A stretch of 64,000 nt of DNA from contig CM114272.1 in NCBI GenBank assembly GCA_050084515.1, forward strand, positions 46,004,001 to 46,068,000, in the 5' to 3' direction. The stretch is from Blasia pusilla (taxonomy: Eukaryota; Marchantiophyta; Marchantiopsida; Blasiales). The notes beneath the pieces are model-generated. The model saw only the letters and a list, made by a program, of their open reading frames with translations, was not told where the DNA came from and did not search any database. Shown here piece after piece: positions 21,799 through 32,330 of this stretch (its first letter is position 1; the number at the start of each line of letters is the position of its first letter). A program made the position numbers and the translations under genes.

Positions 21799-21806
21799 TA
21801 TAAATT
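21799..21806 (+). promoter_or_regulatory. TATA-like box of the plus-strand gene
   Basis: TATAAATT on the plus strand is followed by a CT-rich leader (ATTCTCATTCTC type), typical of plant core promoters. The ATG at 21823 is too close to be the likely start, so the start codon is unsettled. Confidence 0.5.
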
Positions 21807-21822
21807 AAACATTCTCATTCTC

Positions 21823-22665
21823 ATGCCCATTCCTATTCTTATCCTCATTCCTATTCTCAGTAAAGTATGGAATCTCCTACCTTTAGCAAATGGTCAATAC
21901 AGAGTTTACGGCTTGCCTCTGAATTCCTCACTTTCCCAAGTAGACGGTCGAGAATTTCCTAGTGCACCAAGCTCTACGTTTGCAACTCCTAGCTCAGTAG
22001 ATTCAACATAGACTCCAACTTCACAAGCTCGTAACAATGTTGTTCTTCTTGAAGACATTCCGGATGTCGTCAACCTCAATGGATGTGTCGGACACCAACC
22101 GGGCCCTCTGTCCACCTACTCGTTCCTCTTGCGAGTATCAGGCAATAGTTTGCTATCGTCTCTGGCCTTGAAAATGTTCAGGCACATTCTTGTTGACAAG
22201 CTGCCGCCCACGTACGATGGTAATTGCATTTTTGAGTTGCCTCCACTTGCTGCTCCTACTCAAAAGAAAGATGGAGGACGCTTGAAGGGTATGGACAGAA
22301 AGTCTTATTGTCATCGATGGTGCAGGCTTCAACGGACTAGTGCTTCAATTCTAGATGGTCCTTGGATTGTCTCCCGCTGGTAATGCGTTGGAGCCTTGGA
22401 GTATAGAAGTCCAGCATGCCCGTATCTAGAGCGCAACGGGCGGGTCAATACGTCGCAATTCCCCCCAAGAAGGTGGTGGAGGAAACATGCGATTGAGGGG
22501 AAGTACAAAGAGTTATGCTCTTGGCTGAGTTGGTGGACTGTACGAATGAGACAATGGGGAAACTTCATGTGGGAGGTGAGTTCACTAATTTATCTCGTCG
22601 AGCTCACGCTGAAAATTGTTCGAAGAGTTGGAGCTAAAGTTGAGAAGCGTGGGCACTATAGGGAT
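21823..22665 (+). pseudogene. 5' part of the plus-strand unit (probable transposase relative)
   Basis: Coding-like pieces follow one another in shifting frames: SPACPYLERNGRVNTSQF (22408-22461), KMFRHILVDKLPPTYDGNCI (22171-22230) and a Trp-rich stretch ending KRGHYRDFKP (22665). Frames change and stops intervene (22012, 22381), so this is either a multi-exon gene with short introns or a decayed one. The start is not settled. The downstream SWIM finger suggests transposase ancestry. Confidence 0.35.
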
Positions 22666-23040
22666 TTCAAACCAAAAAAACCAACCAACTTGTCGGATGC
22701 GACAGGTTGCCTGAGTGTTCAACCTGTCGCCAACGGACGGGTTGCCTGAGTGTGCAACCTGTCGGAAATCGACGGGTTGCAAATCGCATGGCCAAATTTA
22801 CTTGCAACCCGTCAAAATCTGACGGGTTGCGTGAGTGTGCAACCAGTCGGAAAAGGACGGGTTGTAGGTCGCATGGCCAAATTTACTTGCAACCCGTCGG
22901 AATCGGACGGGTTGCACTAGGTGGTTTCTTGGTGTTGCAACACATCAAGAATTGATAGGTCGTAGAGTCATTCATGCGATGCCTCGGCCTTGCAACCCAT
23001 CTGGTTCCAACTGGTAGCTTATTTCTTTGACTTCTGAGCT
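22666..23040. other. palindrome cluster within the plus-strand unit
   Basis: Six or seven palindromes lie within about 330 bp, three of them (22719-22825) nearly back to back. No believable coding sequence is present. It is probably an intron or spacer of the plus-strand unit. Confidence 0.55.
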
Positions 23041-23079
23041 ATTTTTGTTCCCTTCTCACATTGGGGTCGTTGCAGGGAT

Positions 23080-23729
23080 TGAACATTCAAGAAAATGCCC
23101 TCTGCCCCAACACAAGTGGAGCAGAAAGTGTTCATTCCTCCTGGAGGTCATTACAAGCATGCTAAAGAATTTCACTTGTGGTGGCATGCCAACAAGACGA
23201 GGCAAGAGCAATGCTACAGTCTGCAGCATCCCATATCTTCCTCACAAAAGGCATAACAAAAGGAAGGGGGCCTTCAATCTACGAGCTCTATGCCAGGGCG
23301 ACTATGAGATCAGGTGATGAGAAAATCTATGTGGAAGCCTTCAATCGGTGCGTAGCAGGAACTCCCCTCGAGCAAGACGTACACATTGGTGGGAATATTC
23401 GTGGGCGCGTTTCAAGACGTCCCATACAGATGGTGGTAGAGCAGTCCAAGCAAGACTTGTGGAGACCAGATAAGTATCTTGACTTCAGGCACGTGAAGAG
23501 GCAGCATCGAGGAACGAACCCGGTGATTGATTTGGATGAGGAAATCACGCCACCCAAGTATTTGGGGACCGCGGATTGGTCCCAAATCCGTGATGGAGTA
23601 ACTTTTTCAAAATCAATGAATTTTTTATTTCAAAAGCCCTCCGTTGCCGGAAGTTCGCAACATCCTATCACTCGGGTGGTTCAACAATATGGGATTACGG
23701 TCATGGAGGTGGATTACAACCTGAAATGA
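23080..23729 (+). pseudogene. middle exon-like block of the plus-strand unit
   Basis: From about 23190 the frame is open (MLQSAASHIFLTKGITKGRG) to the stop after TVMEVDYNLK at 23729. It includes EAFNRCVAGTPLEQDVHIGG and a Glu/Asp-rich run DLDEEITPPKYLG. The first 100 bases lie in another frame (HYKHAKEFHLWWHANKTRQ), so a frameshift is likely. No catalytic triad was identified. It stands upstream of the SWIM block in the same orientation, and the two probably belonged to one gene. Confidence 0.4.
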
Positions 23730-23987
23730 TGGCATATATCTCGGAGCAACCCTGGACGTGGACCCACTTGCAGGACAGGATCTGGTGGCATTAGGAGAGC
23801 ATGCGGCACTTTCCTAAATAAGAACTGTACAAGGACTAGATGACCACTGCTTGGGTTTAGGGGACTCAAAACCTTTGATTGTTTCACGAGGATCGGGGAT
23901 CAATTGAAGTACTTCTTCTGCCCAAATTAATCTTGCGCTTTCCGGAAGTCTTATCCGACTGCCATTGGAGCTCCGAGGAATACCCCC

Positions 23988-24578
23988 ATGATTTGGCCCA
24001 TCGCCGCCGGTACGAATTGCACTCAAGACGAAGTGGAAAATCTTACAAGTGCCAGTTTCAGACTCATAGATGGAGTAAGTTCAGACCATGTTTGCATTAC
24101 AGAGACTTTTGCATTTTTTATTCAACCCAAGATTGATGTCAACATGTACCCGAAGAAGGTGGATGATCTCAATCCACTACTTCTGTTTGAGTCTAGAAAT
24201 GGGCTGAAGAGAAACATAATGTGTAGGCCAACGGTGGAGAAAGCAAAGCAAATTGCATCAGCTCGGGAGGCAAAAATGGAGATCATCGCCACGAAATATG
24301 TCCAGAGTGGCAATGGAATAGGAAGGATGTATTGGGTCAGGAATAACATTGTAAATTCAAGTGTCATAAGGGTGTATGTGGTGCACATGTGTTGCTTTCC
24401 CACATGTTCATGTGATGACTTTGTCCAAAGAGAGACAAGTGGAAAAAGGTATTTCCCTTGTAAGCACATGCACTATGTGTTGCTTGTAGTTTTAAGAGAG
24501 TCGGAGGTAGGAGTAGGAATCCACCAACGAATTATGTCCTTCAAAGAAGTGCGAAGTATTCTAAACAAACCACTTTGA
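23988..24578 (+). pseudogene. SWIM zinc-finger domain protein (C-terminal block of the plus-strand unit)
   Basis: The open frame of 196 residues contains C140-x-C142 followed after 15 residues by C158-x-H160 (TCSCDDF ... FPCKHMHYVL), the CxCx(n)CxH pattern of SWIM zinc fingers. These bind DNA or protein and are typical of the C-terminal end of Mutator-type transposases and their domesticated relatives. The stretch before it (residues 50-130) has no recognised domain. It ends about 400 bp before the element's right terminus, the usual place for a transposase 3' end. The frame itself is uninterrupted; the upstream blocks are not, so the gene as a whole is doubtful. Confidence 0.55.
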
Positions 24579-24993
24579 GAATGCAAAATGAGGTTTTAGA
24601 TTGTACTTTCATTTTCCAAAACCTTCACTTTGAGCTTGAACTCTATTCAGCCCAAGGAAAATGATAGAGTTTTTCCAAACCTTGGATGGAAAAAGAGATT
24701 GGTTCCACACTTATGATTCCACTGATTTTTCAGTTTTCTAAATTTTGTGCAAATTGCAACTCGTCAGACTCACATGGGTTGCTAAAATGTGGAAGAGAAA
24801 AAAAATATCAGTGGGAGTGCTTAAGAAGTGAGAAGAAAAGTGCAAAAAAATCACACAAAAAGTGTCCTCTCTTCAACCCAACGGAAACTCTCTTCAAATC
24901 ATAGGAAACTCTCTTCAAAAAAAAGTATCTCTTTGGGTTGAAGGTAGTTTCCTCTCTCCTCTTTCCTCTCTTCCTCTCCTCTTACCGCACCTC

Positions 24994-25002
24994 CCCGCTC
25001 TC
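24994..25002. repeat. right 9-bp target site duplication of the Mutator-like element
   Basis: CCCGCTCTC, identical to 13878-13886. Confidence 0.85.
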
Positions 25003-25365
25003 TGACATGCATCACAACTCTGAATAAAGTGACCTATATCTTTGTACATAGTTGGCCAGTAGTAACGCGCAGCCAAGATTATCTTGACAGTACTTTTAAC
25101 AGCATAGTGTCCCCCAGAATCGGCCGCATGCATGGCTCGGATGACCTGGGGAATTTCTTCTGCTTCCAAGCATTGCCAATACTCTTCATCAATACCCAAT
25201 TTGAATAGTACTCTCTGACACAACTCATAGGATCCTATTTTATGTAAAAAGACTGCTCGTTCCTCTGCTGTCATAGGGGCTTGAAGTTGCAGGGTAATCA
25301 AGAAACGCAAAATATCTTCATAGAGGGATTGGCGCAATCGGTCCTCAGTGATTTGGAACAAGTCC

Positions 25366-25475
25366 TCATCGGAAAAGGTGTCATCCACAGATTGTGTGAG
25401 ATCAGCGTTTGTCATCCGCAACCGGATGACAAACGCATATCTCACACATTCCGTGGATGATACCTTTCCCGATGA
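25366..25475. repeat. 110-bp near-perfect palindrome inside gypsy A- pol
   Basis: The arms 25366-25420 and 25421-25475 are inverse copies differing at a few positions, centred on CATCCGCAACCGGATG. The A+ copy (near 32315-32375) has only one arm, so A- gained the second by an inverted duplication, as happens after template switching. Confidence 0.85.
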
Positions 25476-27150
25476 GAAAATCTACGTTGTTATGGAACCT
25501 TTTGGCACGGGTAATGACATCAAATGTAAATTCCTGGAGTAACAGAATCACTCGCCCAATGCGACCTGAAAGGTCCGCCTTGACCATTAACGGTCGGAGT
25601 GCAAAATGGTCTACATGAAAGACAAACTCATACCCTAATAAATAATGACGGAACTTTTTGCTAGAGAAGACCATTCCCAACGCTTCCCTTTCGGTAGTGG
25701 TATATTTTTGTCTAGCTAAAGATAGTTTCCGGCATGCGTAATAAACCGGGTAATCGTGTTTGTTATCATCGAGCTGGCCGAGCACCACTCCAATGGCAAA
25801 CGACGATGTGTCCACATATACGTGGAAGGGTTTCGCCCAGTCGAGGGACCGAAGCACGGGAGGTGGGATCCACTCCCATTCGGTGGCCTTTTTAAGTAAC
25901 GCGGTTAGGGATCATGCTTTTACCCCATACTCCTTAATAAACCTTCGGTAATATCCGACGTGGCCGAGGAAACCTCTCAATTCTCTCAGATTTGTGGGTG
26001 GTTCCAATGCGGTGATAATAACCACTTTGGCCTTATTGACTTCAATTCCTTGGGCAGACACTCGGTGTCCCAACAAATTCCCTTGTTTCATGGCAATATA
26101 TGATTTTTCAAGATGAAGGGATAAATGCACTTCGCGACAACGAGCCAGGGTTAATTCTAATTTTTGCAAGTATTCGGCTTCTGCACTGAAGATACAAAAT
26201 TCGTCCATAAAAATTTCGACAAACTTCCGCAGATACTCTTGGAAGATGGAAATCATCATCCGTTGGAAGGTGGCCGACGCATTGCACAACCCAAACGGCA
26301 TTACCCGATACGCGAAGGTGCCCCAGTCCATGATGAAGGTTGTGAGGGGCCGATCTTTCTCTCTAATGGATACATGGTTATAAACTGAGTATCCGTCCAA
26401 GAAGGTATAACGCTCGTGGTCGGCAACTTTGTCCAAAATGCTGTCAGTGAAAGGTAGGGGATGATGGTCCTTCAAAGTGGCCGAATTCAATTTCCGATGA
26501 TCCTGGCATACTCTTATTTTCCTGTTTGCTTTTTGGGTACAATCACAATGAGCAACATCCACTCGCTACTTAACACCAGAGAAATTATTCTCGTTTTGAG
26601 ATGCTGGTCAATTTCCTCTTTGACTAACAATGAGTATTTCGGGTTGAGGCGATACCGCCTCATCCGCACCAGGATGGCACCTTCTTTTAGGTCAATCCGG
26701 TGTTCACCATGCCGTGTTGGAATGCTTGTCATTTCATCCATGGAGTACGCAAATACATCCAAATACTCAAACAATAGGTTTTTATACTTAATGAGATCTG
26801 CTGGAGACAAATCCGACGAGAGGCGTAGAGACTTCTCACTTGCAATTAAGACCTGTACGTAGTCTTTTTCTTGAACCATATTTTCCGTTAACTGGAATGT
26901 GCTATGACCTAGCTTCTCTTCCTCCCGGATCGACCTCAATTTGCTAGGTGCCGAATCTTCATCTATTTTATAGCATTCTAAAAAATATACGTTAGAAGAG
27001 GACTCAGTAGCCGTAGTTTGCTCTTGGTCTGATGTATAGCCATCATTGGTTGGTGGCGTTTCTCCTTGAGGTGGTCGTGATTTCCACGACAGCTTTATGA
27101 GTCATTTCGGGACCTGGTTCGGAGCCTGGAACGTAAACCGTCTTCTTTTC

Positions 27151-27516
27151 CATCAATGGAATAATCGACATAAAGTTGTAGGAGATCTGTTTGACAGAGA
27201 GTAGCCTGACGAGAAGGATTGAGTTCTGAAAGTAGGAGAAGCCAGCTTCATGTTGAGGTCTCTGAGAGGTTTCTTGATATCGAGAGGAAATCTACCTGAG
27301 CATGTTGTCAACTCCACTAGAGAGAATTGAGAAAAGAAACTTTGGTACTAAGAAAGATCAGAAGATATTGATAATAAATTGAATATAAATCATACAAATT
27401 TAAATACAACTATTACAACATAATTGTAATTTCGAACTCTCTTTTCATCAAACAATGATCCTCTTGGGGATCGAACTTATTAAACGACTGTAAAATAGAA
27501 ACTCTTGTACATTACA
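27151..27516 (+). repeat. 5' LTR of A+, last third only
   Basis: The sequence matches the matching part of the LTR at 54088-55290 and ends CATTACA at 27516. The first 0.8-0.9 kb is missing. It abuts A- protease-to-reverse-transcriptase sequence with a few shared bases (TTTTC), as in deletion joined by microhomology. Confidence 0.8.
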
Positions 27517-27535
27517 TAGAGAACCAAAAACTTTT

Positions 27536-27555
27536 TTGCGCCGCTGCGGGGGATC
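27536..27555 (+). other. primer binding site (tRNA-Asp type), mutated
   Basis: The sequence TGCGCCGCTGCGGGGGATC is a mutated version of the complement to the 3' end of tRNA-Asp. The A- copy at 56974-56993 is closer to it. Confidence 0.7.
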
Positions 27556-27585
27556 ATAAGCTTTGCTGGAGAGGGAGAAAGACAC

Positions 27586-29600
27586 ATGGGGAATCCAAGA
27601 GCGGGGAAAGAAGCCTCGTCTCCTAGAAGACCCAACAAGCTAGTTCTTACTGAAGACCATTTGCTATCTCTAGCTATTCCCCTAAGACAATGGATGAAAG
27701 AAGATAACGGCCGGTTTGGTGCATTGGTAATAGAAAAGATAGAACAATTTATTAGTATTGTCAAAGAACCAGTCGCCGAAGGGTGCTTCGCCCATGAACG
27801 TCAGTTGTACTTGGTGATGACCCGGTACTTCTTTTTATGGGAGGAAAACTTGGCAGGAAGATTAAGAACACCTCCTCACTCCTGTAGGCTTTAGGAACTA
27901 GGAAGATTTAATTTCCCTCCATGGACCCTACCTTGTGGCAATCGAGGGTGCGGAAGTAAGCTCCCGAATCCTAGAAGGGACTCATGGAAGTCTCCCGGCC
28001 CTCTTCGCGAGATTAGCGAGCTGATCGACGCAATAAGAAACAAGAAGATCACCCGTCTTGGAGACCACCGGGGTTGTCTCCCAGTCTTCGTCTTCGCACG
28101 AAGCCCAAGAGCAAGAAGAGGGACAAGAATACGCTCCCCAGCACGTCTCCTTCCAGTTCACAGTCGGACGAAGAGTCAACCTGGAACCCCTTTGGGGACT
28201 CGGGGGACGAGGAGCCGACCAAAGCAACTAGATCGGAACCGCTGCCTCCTCCCTCCCGAGCATCCAACCCGGGACCCAGCAGCAGACATTTCCTAATGGC
28301 CAACACTAGGAAGACGCTGCTAAGATACCCCACGTTGGCAGGGGGACGGCGAGATTATGTTGACAACTTTGTGCTTGAATTTACCCATGTGGCCAAGGCT
28401 AATGGGGAAGACTCAGAGGAGGATTTGTTGCGAGTCTTTCTTGGCCTGCTTAAGAAGTGAGCAAGCCAATGGTACGAGGGTCTCGGAGCACACGTCAAGG
28501 AAACCTGGAAAAAGGTACTGGAGGCCTCTCTTCATGAGTTACGTGACCAGGAGTTTGAGGACACGCTTCTGACAAAGCTTCGCGACTTGAGACGTAAAAA
28601 GAAGGAAGCTCTTAGGGAATACACCCAAAGGTTTCGAGGCCTTGTGAATAAATTGGAACACACTACTACCTCACAATTGGTAGATTGGTTTGTGTTGGGA
28701 CTGTCCAAAGAAATGGACCAGTCTTTCCGGCAAGGCCAACGAGATTCCCTGGAAGCAGTCATAGCCTCCGCACAGGCGTACAAGGCCTCAGAGAAGTCCC
28801 GTAGAACGCAAAGACGGCGTCATCAACGACGAGGTTCTTTGCAAACTAGTGCTTTGTCGGAGGATGAAGCGTCTTCCATAGACACGGAATCCTCTAGTGG
28901 GGACACCTTGGAGTCCTCGGACTCCAAAAAAAATTTAAAATCTAAGCGGAAAAGAAAAAGCACGCGTCACCACTCTCTCAAGCATTGAAGGAAAACCAGG
29001 ACAAAAAAGCACCTTCCCCAGCGGTTGGAAAGTTCAGTAAGGGGGACAGTGAGGAAGGCAGGCAAGTCTGCCATGGAAGAGCTAAGTAAACAAATGACGG
29101 AATTGAAGGTACATGTGGCGGCCCAGAAGGATCTCAGAAGACGACCAAGTCTGATGAGGCCCAACATCTGGTGCAGTACCTGTGGAACCCAAGGGCATAC
29201 AACTCAGGAATGTCATACTTAGAGAGATTTACGTTGGATCCAAGAAGATCCAACTACAGAAGAAGGGAGGTATGAACCCGAACAGTGGGAAGGGTGCTAT
29301 GCAATCCAAGCTGTGCCACCACCTAATCTCGGACGAAGTTGGATCACCCGATATGTGCCTCCAAAATACGGGGAACTGAGACCCCTTAGACATATTATGG
29401 GCGCGGCAGCCTTCACGCCACCCATAGAAAGGAATTGTTGTTATAATTGCGGGGCAGCTGACCATTGGGCTAGTAATTGCCCAAATCCAAAGCGGCCAGT
29501 AGGACTCAATCCATTGTGCGGAAATTGCAAGAAGGGCGGGCACATTGCAGTGGAATGCCCAGAGCCCAAGGTCCCGCGGTTATTGGTAAAGTATGTCAAC
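27586..29600 (+). pseudogene. gypsy A+ gag with three CCHC zinc knuckles
   Basis: The ATG at 27586 opens a first piece (MGNPRAGKEASSPRRPNKLV) to a stop at 27892. The main gag runs in frame 3 from 28074, with in-frame stops at 28458, 28986 and 29220. Recognisable parts are an acidic Ser/Pro-rich segment, a capsid-like helical region (ETWKKVLEASLHELRDQEFE) and a basic linker. Three CCHC knuckles follow: from 29172 (CSTCGTQGHTTQEC), 29439 (CYNCGAADHWASNC) and 29517 (CGNCKKGGHIAVEC). The first is separated from the other two by 75 or so residues. Gag forms the particle and the knuckles bind the element's RNA. Confidence 0.85.
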
Positions 29601-30600
29601 ACCCCATCAGCCCAACCAGAGTCCAAGAATGACGTAAATGTGCAACTCGTCCGAGTGGAAGAGTTAGGGTCCCCCAAGCCAAGGCGAGTCACTATCAGGG
29701 AGGAGGACCCAGACAAGACGGCGGCCGAAGAATCATCGGACTGGCCCAAGGAGCTCCAAAACACCGTTCTTGCTGTCACCACGAGGTCCAAGAATCAGAC
29801 CGCTGGGACCCCCAAGGCAAGGAAAGGTGCTTCGTCTTCGCGCGAAGCTAAAGACCCCAAGACGAAAATTGTTGACACCTTCCGCATCGGAAAGGCCATC
29901 CTAAAAGGCGATGTTGACCCGGCCTTCGATCAAAGTCACCCTAAGTACTTCCATCAGGATATTGAGGACCAGGTTCGGGCTCTAGTGCGCCAGGACCAAG
30001 GGCCAGAAGGGAGGCAGACCACAGAGAAGACGAGAACCGGAATGATTCCGGTAGTGCAAGCCATCGTGACATCACCTCTGGTCTTAGAAGCCTATGACTT
30101 ACTCAGGGACTTGGCGTCAACCCCGGCCAATATAACCCTGCCACACTTATTAATGGATAACTCTGTGTACGGCAAAATTTTGCAGCAGTGGAAGATAAGC
30201 CGCAAAAAACCCAAGAGGTCTGCAAAGAATCTACCAGTAGTGGATATGTTCCGTATCGAAGTGGAAGATTTGGGAGCCCTAGAGGTAGAAGTGGAGATTG
30301 AGGGACACACTATTAAGAAGGTCCCCATTGACTCAGGAAGTGGAATTAACATTATGACGAAACAGACGGCCCGGGCACTAGGATACACGGAGTACGAGCC
30401 CATCGACAAGTATATGCGGTTCGCGGATCAGTCCCGGAAGTGACCCCTCGGAAAACACACTCAGATCCCGACCATGCTCGGCGGGGTGCTATTTCTGTTG
30501 GACTACTTAGTATTGCAGCCCCTAACAGCCACTGGCTATCCTTTGCTTATTGGAAGACCCTGGATGTACGGCGGTGAGTGACTACGGACTGGAAAAGGAG
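29601..30600 (+). pseudogene. gypsy A+ protease region
   Basis: The frame continues from gag without a break. The aspartic protease motif is DSGSGINIM at about 30331-30357, preceded by a long linker rich in Lys, Glu, Pro and Thr. The frame stops at 30441; the C-terminal LLIGRPWMYGG block lies further on, just before a second stop near 30575. This piece is the part missing from A-. Confidence 0.85.
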
Positions 30601-30929
30601 ACGATTCACGTTCCAGGCTCTGGACCAGGTCTCAAAATGACTCATCAAGCTGTCGTGGAAATCACGACCACCCCGAGGAGAAACGCCACCGACCGATGAA
30701 GGCTATACGTCAGATCAAGAGCAGACTACAGCTACTGAGTCCTCGTCCAATGTGTATTATTTAGAATGTTACGAAATAGACGAGGAATCGGTACCTAGCA
30801 AACAGAAGTCGACCCGAGAGGAAGAGAAGCAGGTTCATAGCACATTCCAATTCACATAAAATATGGTTCAAGAAAAAGACTACGTATAGGTCTTAATTAC
30901 AGGTCAGAAGTTTCTACGCCTCTCGACGG

Positions 30930-32330
30930 ATTTGTCTTCAACCGAACTCATTAAGTATAAAAGGTTATTGTTTGAGTATTTGGATGTGTTTGCATCCTCC
31001 ATGGATGAAATGACAGGCATTCCAACACGGTATGGTGAACACCGAATTGACCTAAAAGAAGGTGCGGTTCCGGTACGGACGAGGCAGTATCGCCTCAACC
31101 CAAAGTACTCCTTGTTAGTCAAGGACGAAATCGACCAGCGTCTCGAGGCAAGAATAATTTATCCAGTGTTAAGTAGCGAGTGGGTGTCGCCCATTGTGAC
31201 TGTACCCAAAAAACAAACGGGAAAAATCAGAGTGTGCCAAGATTATCGGAACTTGAATTCGGCCACCTTAAAGGACCATCACTCCCTACCTTTCACTGAC
31301 AATATTTTGGACAAATTTTCCTGCCACGAGCGTTATACCTTTTTGGATGGATACTCGGGTTATAACTAGGTATCCATAGGAGAAAAAGATCGGCCCCTCA
31401 CAACTTTCACCACGGACTGGGGAACTTTCGCGTATCGTGTGATGCCCTTTGGGTTGTGCAATGCGCCAGCCACCTTCCAACGGATGATGATCTCCATCTT
31501 CCAAGAGTATATGTGGAAGTTTGTTGAAATTTTCCCGGACGACTTTTGTATCTTCAGTATAGAGGCCGCACTTGGAAAAATTAGAATTAACCCTCGCTCG
31601 TTGTCGCAAAGTGCATTTGTCCCTCCATCTGGAAAAATCGTATATTGCCATGAAACAAGGGATTTTTTTGGGGCACAAAGTGTCGGCTCAAGGAATTGAA
31701 GTCGACAAGACCAAGGTGGATATTATCACCGCATTGGAACCACCCACCAATCTCCGAGAATTGAGAGGATTCTTGGGACACGTCGGATATTACCGACGGT
31801 TTATTAGGGATTACGCGGTGAAAGCAAGAGCCCTCACCGCGTTACTTAAAAAGACTACCGAATGGGATTGGACCCCACCCTGCCAAGCGGCATTTGACAC
31901 CTTAAAGGGTGCCTTGCAAAAGACTCTTGTACTTTGGTCCCCTGATTGGACCAAACCCTTCCACGTTTATGTGGACACATCCTCGTTTGCCATTGGAGTG
32001 GTGCTCAGCCAAGTGGATGAGAACAAACATGACTTCTCGGTTCACTATGCAGGCTGGCAACTATCTTCAGCGGAGCAAAAATATATACCTACCGAACGAG
32101 AGGCGTTAGGCATGGTCTTCTCGTGCAAAAAGTTCCGACACTATTTATTAGGGTACGAGTTTGTCTTCCATGTAGATCATTTCGCGCTCTGACCATTAAT
32201 GGTTAAGGCGGACCTATCAGGTCACATTGCGCGATGGATCCTGTTGCTCCAAGAATTCACATTCGATGTTATTACCCATGCCAATAAGGTTCATACGAAT
32301 GCGGATTTTCTTTCCCGGTTGAGGATGACA
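30930..32330 (+). pseudogene. gypsy A+ reverse transcriptase and RNase H
   Basis: The reverse transcriptase begins at 30932 and shows YRLNPKYSLLVKDEIDQRLE, KIRVCQDYRNLNSATLKDHH and TFLDGYSGYN. It is then interrupted by a TAG at 31366 and a frame change near 31560; the finger and palm carry PFGLCNAPATFQRMM and the catalytic FPDDF at about 31538. RNase H follows (FHVYVDTSSFAIGVV about 31965, FVFHVDHFAL about 32160, then a TGA). This copy keeps both catalytic Asp residues in the polymerase box. Confidence 0.88.

Larger units (their letters stand above)
14430..24785. repeat. dispersed ~27-bp palindrome family confined to the Mutator-like element
   Basis: Copies of an imperfect palindrome, GCAACCCGTCGGA and its inverse around a 1-3 base centre, occur at about 14436, 14722, 14795, 15389, 15455, 16382, 16438, 16495, 16557, 16615, 18750, 18818, 19039-19330 (five), 19361, 20911, 20994, 21076, 21150, 21222, 21286, 21353, 21678, 22719, 22754, 22803, 22838, 22889, 24757 and others. 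Arms usually differ at 0-3 positions, and changes in one arm are often mirrored in the other. They sit between genes, in apparent introns and near the 3' ends, not in the best coding blocks. None was seen outside 13887-24993. Confidence 0.85.
13887..24993. mobile_element. 11.1-kb Mutator-like DNA transposon inserted in gypsy A- pol
   Basis: The element is bounded by a 9-bp duplication. Its ends are imperfect inverted repeats of about 40 bp: both read inward through a GAGAGGAAGAGAGGA core, and the outer 11 bases match at about 7. Inside are two divergent gene-like units, short palindromes in large number, a 65-bp minisatellite and a 0.4-kb direct duplication. The plus-strand unit ends in a SWIM zinc finger, a domain common in Mutator-like transposases. 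A DDE catalytic domain was not recognised, so the element may be non-autonomous or decayed. No similarity to the surrounding gypsy families was seen. Confidence 0.75.
24994..27150 (-). pseudogene. gypsy A- reverse transcriptase, RNase H and integrase zinc domain
   Basis: On the minus strand: the region before the reverse transcriptase (27150-26850); reverse transcriptase from about 26840 (EHRIDLKEGAILVRMRRYRL, KIRVCQDHRKLNSATLKDHH, PFGLCNASATFQRMM); RNase H about 25860-25600 (FHVYVDTSSFAIGVVLGQLD, FVFHVDHFALRPL); integrase HHCC zinc domain about 25150-25010 (CDACQRAG). The polymerase box reads FMDEF where A+ has FPDDF, so the second catalytic Asp is Glu. Frames change near 25900 and at a 110-bp palindrome (25366-25475). 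Late gag and protease are missing. Confidence 0.88.

Noticed and set aside
14430-24785. Palindromes taken as a CRISPR array
   Set aside because: Spacing is irregular, the repeats are variable palindromes, no cas genes exist and the context is a plant transposon.
14430-24785. Palindromes taken as transcription terminators
   Set aside because: They are not at gene ends in particular, lack T-runs and are in a eukaryotic setting.
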